From contig OZ246946.1 of NCBI GenBank assembly GCA_965232015.1, forward strand, positions 3,720,001 to 3,784,000: a DNA stretch of 64,000 bases, in the 5' to 3' direction. The notes under the pieces were generated by a model, which saw only the letters and a list, made by a program, of their open reading frames with translations, was not told where the DNA came from and searched no databases. Shown piece by piece: positions 24,570 to 32,992 of this stretch; the stretch's first letter is position 1, and every line of letters starts with the position of its first letter. The DNA is from JAJEAO01 sp963667635. GTDB lineage: Bacteria > Acidobacteriota > Vicinamibacteria > Marinacidobacterales > Marinacidobacteraceae. The translations under genes were made by a program, and so were the position numbers.

Positions 24570-25138
24570 AGCCGGACCCTCCGGACCGCGACGCGCCCGG
24601 CGGCGCTGGCGGGGTCCGGGTCCTGGGGCTCGACCCCGGCTCCCGGATCACCGGATGGGGCGTGGTCCGGGAACGGGACGGCGCTCTCGGAGTCGAGGGG
24701 TTCGGCGTCGTGCGCTGCCCGCGCGGAGAGGCGTTGGTGGACCGGCTGAAGCGGCTCCACGACGGCGTCCGCGACGTGGTTGGGCGTCACCGCCCCGATG
24801 AGGCGGCGGTGGAGTCGGTGTTCAGCGCCCGAAGCGCCGGTTCCGCCCTCACTCTCGGCCATGCCCGCGGGGCGGTACTGGTCGCGGTATCCGGACTGCG
24901 TCTCGCCGAGTACGCGCCCCGGGCGGTCAAACAGGCCCTCACCGGGTACGGCGCCGCCGAAAAGACCGCGGTCGCCCGGATGGTCGCCCGGCGGTTGTCC
25001 CTCGAGGCCCCGCCGGCGCCGGTGGACGCTTCCGATGCCCTTGCGGTAGCCATCTGCCACCTCGACGCGCGTCGGGCGAAGGCGCGGCTCGCGCGCGCCC
25101 GCCGCGTCCCGGCGTCCGCCCCCGGAGCCGCTCGATGA
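24566..25138 (+). CDS. ruvC: Holliday junction endonuclease RuvC
   Basis: Resolves Holliday junctions by paired nicks. The catalytic acidic residues are visible in GLDPGS (first Asp), VESVFSARSAGSA (Glu) and the C-terminal DASDALAVAICH (two Asp). Between the yebC stop and the conserved VRVLGLDPG there is no ATG, GTG or TTG in frame. The best candidate is CTG 24566-24568, overlapping the yebC stop (CTGA), giving 190 residues; the next ATG in frame (24401) lies far inside yebC. The start is therefore uncertain. The stop overlaps ruvA (ATGA). Confidence 0.9.
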   Translation: MKPDPPDRDAPGGAGGVRVLGLDPGSRITGWGVVRERDGALGVEGFGVVRCPRGEALVDRLKRLHDGVRDVVGRHRPDEAAVESVFSARSAGSALTLGHARGAVLVAVSGLRLAEYAPRAVKQALTGYGAAEKTAVARMVARRLSLEAPPAPVDASDALAVAICHLDARRAKARLARARRVPASAPGAAR

Positions 25139-25746
25139 TCGAGAGGCTGCGGGGCGCCGTCATCGAGCGCTCGGACGGTTCCATCGTCCTCGAGGTGGGC
25201 GGGGTCGGCTTTCGGGTTCGCGTCTCCGCCGGGGCCGCCGGCGCGTTGCCCCCGGTCGGGGGCGAGACGTCGCTCGTCATCCGCACGCTCGTCCATCGCG
25301 AGGACGGCTTCGTGCTCTACGGGTTCGCGAACGCCCGGGAGGCCGGGATGTTCGACCGGCTCCGCGGGGTCAGCGGCGTGGGGCCGGCGGTCGCTCTGAG
25401 TCTGCTTGGGCTGACTCCCGGGGGGCTCCGGGAGGCGATCGTGCAAAAGGAGGTGAAGCGCCTCACTGCTGTGCCCGGCGTGGGGCTCCGCATCGCGCGG
25501 CGGGTGATCACCGAACTGGCCGAATCGCTCCCCGACGACCTCGGCGGCGCGCCGACTCCCGCCGCTTCCTCGCCGGACGACGTCCGTCGGAAGGAGCTCG
25601 TGAGCGCCTTCCTGAACCTGCAGTTCTCCGATCGGCGGCAGATCGAGGACGTGGTTGCGGCCGTCCTCTCGGAGGACCCGGAGGCGGACTTCGCGTCGCA
25701 CTTCCGCGCCGCCATCACCCGGCTCTCACCCCGGAGCGGGTCGTGA
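25135..25746 (+). CDS. ruvA: Holliday junction branch migration protein RuvA
   Basis: Tetrameric junction-binding protein, 203 residues. It shows the N-terminal OB-fold start (MIERLRGAVIERSD), the helix-hairpin-helix segments RLRGVSGVGPAVALSLL and VPGVGLRIARRVI, and a C-terminal domain III (about 150-200) that contacts RuvB. The ATG overlaps the ruvC stop and its own stop overlaps the next GTG, so the string ruvC-ruvA-mutS-like is tightly coupled. Confidence 0.95.
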   Translation: MIERLRGAVIERSDGSIVLEVGGVGFRVRVSAGAAGALPPVGGETSLVIRTLVHREDGFVLYGFANAREAGMFDRLRGVSGVGPAVALSLLGLTPGGLREAIVQKEVKRLTAVPGVGLRIARRVITELAESLPDDLGGAPTPAASSPDDVRRKELVSAFLNLQFSDRRQIEDVVAAVLSEDPEADFASHFRAAITRLSPRSGS

Positions 25747-27752
25747 ACCGGCCTCTGTTCGTGGACCCGATCCACTCGTGGTGGGACCGCACCCGGACCG
25801 CGCTCGACAGCGCCGATGCGCTCCGGCGGCAGGGAAGATGGCTCTCCCGAGGGCGGGTGCTCATCGTCGCGTTCGCCGCCGGGATGGCCTTCGTGCTCCG
25901 GTCGGATCCATCGGGGTGGTGGTGGCTGCTGCTCCCGGCGGCCGGTTTCGTGGCGCTCGCCATCGTCCACGACCGGGTGCTCCGCCGGACGCTCGCCCGT
26001 CGGCACGTGGCCGATCTCTACCACCGGGCGGCGAAGCGGGTGGACCGCGACGACGAGGAGGAGGCCGGGGATCCGAAGCCGGTGGACATCCTGCGCACCG
26101 GGAAGGCGCGCCCGCGCCGGCCGTCGCAGGCCGAGGAGGACCGCATCTCCGAACGGTTGCGGCGGCTGCGCCGGCTGGGCGACGTCGGCCTCGATCCACA
26201 TCTCGACCTGTTCGGCGTCGGGCAGCTCTTCGACCGGGTGGCCGACTGGCGGACCGACGCCGGCGGCGAGACCCTCGGACGGTGGATGCTCCACCCCGCG
26301 GATCCGGACGAGGTTCGCGCCCGTCAGGCCGCGATCCGGGAGCTGACGCCGCGGGACGATCTCCGGGAGCGGGTCGCCGCGACCGGCGCCCTGACGCCCT
26401 GGCCGATCGCCGACTTCTCGATGATCCTCACCTGGCTGGGGCCGCCGTCCGGCGGGGTGAGGGATCGGGTCTCGGAGAACGGGGAGGACGGGGTGGCGCC
26501 GTTTCCATTCCCCGCTCCCCCGGCCCCGCGGCTCCGCCGTCTGCTCGCTCCCGTCTGCCTGCTCCTGACCCTGGCGATGGGGACGGGGCTCGCCGGGTGG
26601 CTCGGCGGCTCCTTCGGGCCACTGCCGTTCGTGGTGGCGGTGTGGCTGGCGCTCGGCGTCGGACTGGCGAACCGGACCCGGGTGCGGCGGCACGAGCGGA
26701 CCTCCACCCATGTCGCGCGCGAGGTCCAGCCGCTGGTCGAGGCGGCCCGCATCCTCGGGGGCGAGGAGTTCGACCCCCCCCGCCTCGGACAGCTTCGGGA
26801 ACACCTGAACGACGCCGCCGCGCCGCTTCGTCATCTCCAGCGACTGGCCCGGACGATGCCGCTCCGTCGCAATCCCATGTTCGCGCCGATCGCGGCGTTC
26901 CTGTTCTGGGGAACCCACCACGAGCGGGCGCTGGACCGCTGGCGGCAGCGCCACGGGGCGTCGCTGCGGCAGTGGAGGGAGGCCGCCGGGGAGTTCGACG
27001 CCCTCCTCGGGCTGGCCCAGTACGCCGCCGAGCGTCCCGGTCACGTGTTCCCGTCGTTCGACGACGCCCCCGGTCTCGAGGCGGTTCACCTCGGGCACCC
27101 GTTGATCCCGGAAGGCCGCCTCCAGCGCAACTCGGTCCGGCTCGGCCGCGGGGGCCCGGAGATCCTGGTCGTCACCGGCTCGAACATGGCGGGGAAGAGC
27201 ACCCTGCTGCGCGCCATCGGGACGAACGTCATCCTCGCCCGGATGGGGGCGCCGGTGGCGGCGAGCCGCCTCGTCCTCGGGCCTCTCTCGCTCGGCGCGT
27301 CCATCGCGGTCCAGGACTCGCTGCAGGACGGCGTCTCCCGCTTTCTGGCCGAGTTGCTCGCGCTCCGGCGGGTCCTCGAGACCGGTTCCCCGGAGGAGCC
27401 GCTCCTGTTCCTGCTCGACGAGGTGCTCGGAGGCACGAACTCCAGCGATCGGCGGCTGGCGGCGCAGGCGCTGGTGGAGGAGCTGGGACGGCGGGGCGCC
27501 GTCGGCATCCTCACCACCCACGACCTGACCCTCGCCGAACTCGAGCATGAGCTCCCCGGGCGCGTCCGGAACATGCACTTCCGGGAACGGATCTCGGGGG
27601 AGCAGATGGAGTTCGATTACCAGCTTCGGGACGGCCCCATTCGTCACGGGAATGCCCTCGACCTGATGCGCATGCTGCGGCTGCCCGCGCCGGGGACGGA
27701 CTCCGGCGAGTTCACCTCCCTCCCCGACGGCCGCCGCCAACGGGACCACTGA
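25743..27752 (+). CDS. Membrane-anchored MutS-family ATPase
   Basis: A 669-residue protein with a MutS-type C-terminal ATPase: Walker A TGSNMAGKST near residue 480, the family loop SIAVQDSLQDGVSRF, and Walker B FLLDEVLGGTNSSDR near 560. It lacks the mismatch-binding MutS domain I. Instead there are two hydrophobic helices near residues 37-76 and two more near 265-320, so it is predicted to be membrane-bound. Such MutS-like membrane proteins are known but have no settled role. Here it is embedded between ruvA (GTGA overlap) and ruvB (stop directly followed by ATG), which suggests a link to recombination or junction processing. Confidence 0.85.
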   Translation: MNRPLFVDPIHSWWDRTRTALDSADALRRQGRWLSRGRVLIVAFAAGMAFVLRSDPSGWWWLLLPAAGFVALAIVHDRVLRRTLARRHVADLYHRAAKRVDRDDEEEAGDPKPVDILRTGKARPRRPSQAEEDRISERLRRLRRLGDVGLDPHLDLFGVGQLFDRVADWRTDAGGETLGRWMLHPADPDEVRARQAAIRELTPRDDLRERVAATGALTPWPIADFSMILTWLGPPSGGVRDRVSENGEDGVAPFPFPAPPAPRLRRLLAPVCLLLTLAMGTGLAGWLGGSFGPLPFVVAVWLALGVGLANRTRVRRHERTSTHVAREVQPLVEAARILGGEEFDPPRLGQLREHLNDAAAPLRHLQRLARTMPLRRNPMFAPIAAFLFWGTHHERALDRWRQRHGASLRQWREAAGEFDALLGLAQYAAERPGHVFPSFDDAPGLEAVHLGHPLIPEGRLQRNSVRLGRGGPEILVVTGSNMAGKSTLLRAIGTNVILARMGAPVAASRLVLGPLSLGASIAVQDSLQDGVSRFLAELLALRRVLETGSPEEPLLFLLDEVLGGTNSSDRRLAAQALVEELGRRGAVGILTTHDLTLAELEHELPGRVRNMHFRERISGEQMEFDYQLRDGPIRHGNALDLMRMLRLPAPGTDSGEFTSLPDGRRQRDH

Positions 27753-28781
27753 ATGGTCCAGCCGTCCCCGGCGGGCGCCGGCGGCCGCGAGCACGAGGAG
27801 TTCCACCGGAGCCTCCGCCCGCGCAACTTCGCCGAGTTCGTCGGCCAGCGCGCGGTCCTCGACCAGCTCGAGATCAGCGTCCGCGCCGCCACCGGCCGCG
27901 GCGATGCGCTCGACCACCTGCTGCTCCACGGCCCTCCCGGGCTGGGGAAGACATCGCTGGCGGCGGTGGTCGCCGCCGAACTCGAGGTCGCCATGCACAC
28001 CTCGGCGGGGCCGCTGATTCCCCGGACCGGAGACATGGTGGCGCTGTTGAACGCCCTCGGGCCGCGGGACGTGCTGTTCGTGGACGAGATCCACCGGCTC
28101 GCGCCGGCGGTCGCCGAAGTGCTGTATCCGGCGATGGAGGACCGCCGCCTCGACATCATGGTGGGAGAGAAGCTCGGCGCCCACACGCTCCGCATCGATC
28201 TGCCCCCCTTCACCCTGGTCGGGGCCACCACCCGGGCCGATCTGCTCACCGGCCCGCTGCGGGACCGCTTCCCGCTCGTCCACCCGCTCGAGTTCTACGC
28301 CGCCCGCGACCTCGCCGAGGTGCTGGAGCGCTCGGCGCGGGTGCTGGGCGCGGCGCTCGAGCCGGATGCCGCCCGGGAGATCGCAGTCCGGTCGCGGGGG
28401 ACCCCGCGGGTGGCGAACAACCTCCTCCGACGGGTCCGGGACTGGGCCCAGGTGAAGGGTTCCGGGCGGGTGGACCGCGCCGCGGCGCTCCGCCTGCTCG
28501 AGCTGGCGCAGGTGGACAGCGAGGGGCTCGGGCGGTTCGACCGGAAGATCCTGCTGAGCGTCCTCGACAACTTCGCCGGGGGGCCGGTCGGCGTCCGAAG
28601 CCTCGCCGCCACCCTCGGGATGGACACCCGCACCCTCGAGGAGGTCCACGAGCCGTTCCTGATCTACAGCGGCTTCCTGCGGCGCACCGCCCGCGGTCGG
28701 ATGATCACCGAGAAGGGGGCGCGCCACCTCGGACGCCCCGAAGCGGCGCCGCAGCCGGCGCTGCTGCCGCCCCGCCGCTGA
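27753..28781 (+). CDS. ruvB: Holliday junction branch migration helicase RuvB
   Basis: AAA+ motor that drives branch migration with RuvA, 342 residues. Walker A is HGPPGLGKTS, Walker B is LFVDEIHRL, sensor I is VGATTRADLLT, the arginine-finger region is PLRDRFPL, and a winged-helix C-terminal domain ends with FLIYSGFLRRTARGR. The start follows the MutS-like stop directly. Element D begins 14 bases downstream of the stop. Confidence 0.97.
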   Translation: MVQPSPAGAGGREHEEFHRSLRPRNFAEFVGQRAVLDQLEISVRAATGRGDALDHLLLHGPPGLGKTSLAAVVAAELEVAMHTSAGPLIPRTGDMVALLNALGPRDVLFVDEIHRLAPAVAEVLYPAMEDRRLDIMVGEKLGAHTLRIDLPPFTLVGATTRADLLTGPLRDRFPLVHPLEFYAARDLAEVLERSARVLGAALEPDAAREIAVRSRGTPRVANNLLRRVRDWAQVKGSGRVDRAAALRLLELAQVDSEGLGRFDRKILLSVLDNFAGGPVGVRSLAATLGMDTRTLEEVHEPFLIYSGFLRRTARGRMITEKGARHLGRPEAAPQPALLPPRR

Positions 28782-28794
28782 CTGGCGGCGGATC

Positions 28795-29098
28795 AATTCA
28801 GCCTGTGGACAAAGTCACGCGGCCCGGTTCTCCCGGTAGGGGCTCGAGCGGCGATGCCCAGTTCTCCCGGCCAGTTCTCCCGGTGGGGGCGGGGCCCCGC
28901 CTGGCCCCCACCGGGAGGACTGGCGCGCCCCTCCGCCCCCCCACCGGGAGAACTGGCGCTCCGGGGTGCTCTTCGTTGCGCATCGGTCGCAATACACCCG
29001 GTATTCCTCCCTCGCGCGCCGCCCCTACCGGGAGAACCGGGTCAGCCGGGCGCTTCGCCACTCTCGGTGCTCACGCGACTTCATCCACAGGCTGAATT
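28795..29098. repeat. Family 1 palindromic element D (304 bp)
   Basis: Perfect 15-bp terminal inverted repeats: AATTCAGCCTGTGGA at 28795-28809 and its complement at 29084-29098. The inside has several GTTCTCCCGGTGGGGGC units in both directions and the shared half CACTCTCGGTGCTCACGCGAC near the right end. It is in the same orientation as element A and inverted relative to B. It occupies the whole ruvB-queA gap; queA starts two bases past its right end, so any queA promoter or ribosome site must lie inside it. Confidence 0.88.
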
Positions 29099-29100
29099 CG

Positions 29101-30225
29101 TTGCGCACGTCCGACTTCGACTACGTCCTGCCCGCCGAGCAGGTGGCCCAGCACCCAGCCCCGGTGCGCAGCCAGTCGCGATTGCTCCGCCTGGGTTGCG
29201 ACGGAACAGCGACGCACCACCGGTTCTCCGAGATCCCCTCGCTGCTGCGGCCCGGAGACCTGCTGGTGCGGAACGACACCCGCGTCCTTCCGGCGCGGAT
29301 CGCTGCGCGTCGGCTGCCGGGCGGGGGCCGGGTCGAGATCCTGCTCCTGCCCGGGGTTTCCCGGGGGTCGGGCCGCTGGTTCGAGGCGCTGACCCGTCCG
29401 GCGCTGCGGCCCGGCGTCCGGCTGGAAGCGGCGGGGGTCCGCGTGGAGGCGGGCGAGCCGCTCGGCGGCGGCCGGCGGCGTCTGCGGATTCTCGAGGGCG
29501 CCGATTCGGCGGCCGAGCTCGCGGAGCGCGCCGGCAGCACCCCGCTACCGCCCTACATCCGAAGGAAGGGACCGGACGCGGCGGTCCACGAGGCGGCCGA
29601 CCGCGAGCGCTACCAGACGGTGTATGCGTCCGCGCCCGGATCGGCGGCCGCGCCCACCGCCGGGCTCCATTTCGATGCGGGCGTGTTCCGTGGCCTCGAG
29701 GACCGGGGCGTCGAGGTGCGGGACCTGACCCTGCACATCGGCCACGGCACCTTTGCGCCGGTGCGCACCGAGGACCCGCGGGAACACGAATTGGGGGCGG
29801 AGCGGTTCCGACTTCCCGAGGCCACCCGCCGCGCCGTCCGGCGGGCAATCGAGGAAGGCCGGCGGGTGGTCGCGGTGGGCACGACCGCGGTCCGGGTGCT
29901 CGAGACCCCGGGCGTGCTGGAAGCGGGGCCGCCGGAGCGCGAGACCCGGCTGAAGATCCTGCCCGGCCACGATTTTCGCGTCGTCTCGGCGCTGGTCACG
30001 AACTTCCACCTGCCGCGCAGCTCGCTGCTGATGCTCGTCGCGGCGCTCGCCGGGCGCGAGCCGGTCCTCGCCGCCTACCGGGAGGCGGTGCGCCGCGGCT
30101 ACCGCTTCCACTCCTACGGCGACGCGATGCTCGTGGAGAGTCGGGCGGGCCAGGGAGGGGGCCGAAATTCGTTGGAACCGCGAGAGCGTGAACCGTCGGC
30201 GCTACGAGTACGGCCCCCTCCCTGA
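29101..30225 (+). CDS. queA: S-adenosylmethionine:tRNA ribosyltransferase-isomerase
   Basis: Adds the epoxycyclopentane precursor in queuosine synthesis. Signatures are RTSDFDYVLPAEQVAQHP at the N-terminus, TPLPPYIRR, PTAGLHF and the C-terminal TNFHLPRSSLLMLV and FHSYGDAML. The start is TTG 29101, two bases past element D; the longer open frame upstream is translated repeat. Family members end soon after DAML; here about 27 further Gly/Arg/Pro-rich residues are encoded by family 2 repeat copy 2, which supplies the stop. The core enzyme looks complete at about 345 residues. Confidence 0.94.
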   Translation: MRTSDFDYVLPAEQVAQHPAPVRSQSRLLRLGCDGTATHHRFSEIPSLLRPGDLLVRNDTRVLPARIAARRLPGGGRVEILLLPGVSRGSGRWFEALTRPALRPGVRLEAAGVRVEAGEPLGGGRRRLRILEGADSAAELAERAGSTPLPPYIRRKGPDAAVHEAADRERYQTVYASAPGSAAAPTAGLHFDAGVFRGLEDRGVEVRDLTLHIGHGTFAPVRTEDPREHELGAERFRLPEATRRAVRRAIEEGRRVVAVGTTAVRVLETPGVLEAGPPERETRLKILPGHDFRVVSALVTNFHLPRSSLLMLVAALAGREPVLAAYREAVRRGYRFHSYGDAMLVESRAGQGGGRNSLEPREREPSALRVRPPP

Positions 30226-30348
30226 CCCGCTCGGCGCTTCGCGCCTCAGATCGCAACCTTCGCTGCGCTCCAGGTTGCGATCAACGTCACGTTCCCTGTC
30301 GGAGAGGGGGAGAGGACTCCCCCCTCTCCGAACCTCTCCCCCCTCCTG
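30142..30348. repeat. Family 2 interspersed repeat, copy 2 (207 bp)
   Basis: Same ends and core as copy 1 at 23442-23649, including the GATCGCAACCT stem and the GGAGAGGGGGAG-type stem. Its first 84 bases are read through as the C-terminal extension of queA. The IS1634-like element starts 17 bases beyond its right end. Confidence 0.85.
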
Positions 30349-30365
30349 TGGGAGCGCCGGACTGG

Positions 30366-32527
30366 ACCCAAGTTAGTCACATTTCCGTCTGGCCGGCGGC
30401 CGGCGTCGGAGAGCTGAGGCGATATCGGGGCGGTTTCGGCTCCAAAGTGGCCCGCAGAGCCCGGATTTGCCCCAAACCAAGGCCATTTCGGGGGGTCGAG
30501 TGGCCTTTTCCTCCGATCCCCGCGCCAAACCCCCGATGTAGTGCCAACTTCTTTGGCGAATGGGCGTTTACTCCTTTACTCGAAGCCGCCAATGCGACAC
30601 GATTGGCTCATTTCATCCGGGCCACCCGAGTGCGCCGCAAGACCGGTTCGTCCATCGTCCATCGCCTGGTCCAGAGCGAGCGGTTCGGCGACAAGGTTCG
30701 CCAGCGGACGCTGTTGAACCTCGGAGTGGGGTACGACGTGCCGCGGGAGCGGTGGCGGGAAGTTGCGCAGTTGACGCGGAGGCTGTTCCACGGGGAGCAG
30801 CCGCTGATCGAGCCGGAGCCGGAGGTTCGGCGGGCGGCGGAGGGTCTGGTGCGTCGTCTGCGCGCCCGGGGGGAAGAGCTGGAGAAGGGGCCGGGGCCGA
30901 AGCGGGCGACGGTGGATCTGGACACGCTGGACCACGAGGGCGGGGTGCGCAGCGTGGGCGGGGAGCGGGTGAGCCTGGCGGCGCTGGAGCAGTTGGGCTT
31001 CGGGGAGCTGCTGCGGGGAGTTGGGTTCTCGGAACGGGACGCGCGGATCGCGACGGCGCTGGTGATGGCGAAGATGCTGTATCCGACGAGCGAGCTGGGG
31101 ACGGAGCGCTGGCTGCGGGAGGAGAGCGCGACGCTGGAGCTGCTGGGGCTGGCCGGGGGGCTGGGGGTGTCGGACACGAAGCTGCTGCGGATCGGGGACG
31201 TGGCGGCGTCGCCATGAGGTTCAGGAGGGGCTGTATGGGCGGGCGCGGAGCCTGTTCGGGGAGCCGGAGGCGATCGTGTTCTATGACCTCACGAACACGT
31301 GGCACACGGGAGGGCGGACGACGGAGGGAGAGCTGCTGCGGTTCGGGCGGTCGAAGCAGAAGCGGAGCGACTGCCGGCTGGTGACGCTGGGGCTGGCGCT
31401 GGACGGCGCGGGGTTCGTGAGGCAGTTCGAGGTTTTGCCGGGGAACGTGTCGGAGCCAGCGACGCTGGAGAGTTCGGTGCGTCGGCTGGAGGGGGGCCTG
31501 CGGGAGGGGGAGAGGAGGCCGACGGTGGTGATGGACGCGGGGATCGCGACCGAGGAGAACCTGGGCTGGTTGCGGGAGCAGGGATATGACTGGATCACGG
31601 TCTCGCGGTCGAAGCGGCCAGCTCCCCCGGAGGGAGAGCCGGAGGCGCAGCTGCGGACGGCGGCGGGGCACGAGGTTCGGGCGTGGCGGCTGGGCGAGGA
31701 GTCGGGGGAGCTGCGGCTGTGCGCGGTGAGCGAGGGGCGGAAGGCGACGGATGAAGCGGCGCTGGCGCGCTACCGGGCGCGGTATGAGGGGGAGCTGACG
31801 CGGCTGCACGAGGGGCTGACGATCCGGTATCGGATGAAGCGACACGACCGGGTGGTGGAGAAGGTGGGCCGGCTGAAGGAGCGCTTTGCGCGGGTGGGGA
31901 AGCAGTACGAGGTGAAGGTGGAGAAGGGGAAGGGGCCGAACGCGACGGCGGTGAAGTGGAATCGGCGTGAGAAGTACGAGGAGGCGGACGCGAGCGCGGG
32001 GGCGTATCTGCTGCGGACCAGCCACCGGGACTGGGAGCTGGAGAAGGTGTTGCGGACCTACTGGCGGCTCACGGGGGTGGAGGCGACGTTCCGGTCGTTG
32101 AAGGTGGATCTGGGGCTGCGGCCGATCTGGCATCGGAAGGATGCGCGGATCGCGGCGCACCTGTTCATTGCGTTGCTGGCGTATCACGCGGTGCGGCTGA
32201 TCCGGACGCGGCTGCGGGCGGCGGGAATCCGGTCGAGCTGGAGCACGCTGCGGGATCGTCTGCGGCCGTGGGGGCGGGTGACGACGACGATGCGGACGGA
32301 GGACGGGTCGCTGATCGTGAACCGGCAGGATGTCCGGGTGGGGGCGGAGCTGGCGGAGGTGGGACGGTTGATGGGAGTGCGTCCCGGTCTGTATCGCCGC
32401 CGGCACGTCGAAGCGGCGGCGCGGTAGGCGATCCTTGTAGTGCCCCTGTGGGCACTCGCCTGTCTTGTAACGGAAGTCAGGTCATATGGTTACGGCACCA
32501 CATGTTCACAAAATGACTAACTTGGGT
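30366..32527 (+). mobile_element. IS1634-like insertion sequence with frameshifted transposase
   Basis: Perfect 14-bp terminal inverted repeats, ACCCAAGTTAGTCA at 30366-30379 and its complement at 32514-32527, enclose a 2.16-kb element with one transposase reading region. About 220 bases at the left and 85 at the right are non-coding. I find no clear target-site duplication: the bases just outside differ (CGGACTGG on the left, GGAGAGTT on the right). The flanks also belong to different contexts (a family 2 repeat on the left, hicA on the right), which suggests a deletion or rearrangement next to the element. Confidence 0.88.
30603..32427 (+). pseudogene. IS1634-family transposase, broken by one frameshift
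   Basis: The N-terminal part (from about 30603 to the stop at 31215-31217) and the C-terminal part (from about 31213 to 32427, beginning HEVQEGLYGRARSLFGE) are in different frames. Together they give a DDE transposase of about 600 residues, the usual size for this family: AIVFYDLTNTWHTGG and VMDAGIATEENL carry acidic residues, with YWRLTGVEATFRSLK near the end. The change is +1 (or -2) near 31195-31213. I see no slippery heptamer there, so an indel is more likely than programmed frameshifting. TTG 30603 or GTG 30630 may be the start. Confidence 0.82.
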
Positions 32528-32629
32528 GGAGAGTTTGGTGAGGACCAGGTGCGAACCTTTCTGCCGCGTCTGCGTCCACCCATCGGCTTCACGGATTCGG
32601 ACGAATGTCCCGACCCGAATCGGGTGCAA
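32528..32629 (-). pseudogene. hicA: hicA toxin, 5' fragment cut by the IS1634-like element
   Basis: Directly after hicB, on the same strand and overlapping its last codons, a frame starting at TTG 32627-32629 reads HPIRVGTFVRIREADGWTQT and then RQKGSHLVL, the N-terminal half of a HicA mRNA interferase with its GSH motif. After about 34 codons the frame runs into the inverted repeat of the IS (32514-32527). The missing C-terminal half is not found on the other side of the IS. Confidence 0.72.
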
Positions 32630-32906
32630 TCGGCGCAAGAGTGAGCTCCCCGGTTTCCGCGACCGCTGACGCGGGAATCCGGCCGTTTTCCACCCCCGGC
32701 GGAGTGAGGCGTCCGGCCTCGCGCAGCACGTCTTCCAGGGTGCCCAGATCGCGGCAGGTCTCGAGGAACAGACCGACGGCTTCCCGGAGGTGCGCCTCGG
32801 CCTCTTCCCGGGAGTCACCCTGGGTGGCTACGTCAAGGTCCGGACACCAGCCGATCCACGCACTTCGCTCACGGTGACAGGTTGCCCGCAGCGTGATGGC
32901 TGACAT
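32589..32906 (-). CDS. hicB: HicB-family antitoxin
   Basis: A 105-residue protein with the HicB partial RNase-H-like fold: ITLRATCHRERSAWIGWCPD then LDVATQGDSREEAEAHLREAV are typical. In complete systems HicB blocks the HicA toxin and represses its own operon. Here hicB precedes hicA, the less common order. Since hicA is truncated, the antitoxin is orphaned. It is divergent from the BNR-repeat gene with an 86-base gap. Confidence 0.88.
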   Translation of the reverse strand: MSAITLRATCHRERSAWIGWCPDLDVATQGDSREEAEAHLREAVGLFLETCRDLGTLEDVLREAGRLTPPGVENGRIPASAVAETGELTLAPIAPDSGRDIRPNP

Positions 32907-32992
32907 GTGTGCCGTGTCCCGGACAGACGAACGCGTGGAGTGGGGTCGGGGCGGAGCGACAGTCAGGCCCCCTCCTTAGAATCGCCACCGCC

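Noticed and set aside
31190..31217. Programmed frameshift in the IS1634-like transposase
   Set aside because: The shift is +1 or -2 and no slippery heptamer or run is present at the junction; a simple indel is more likely.
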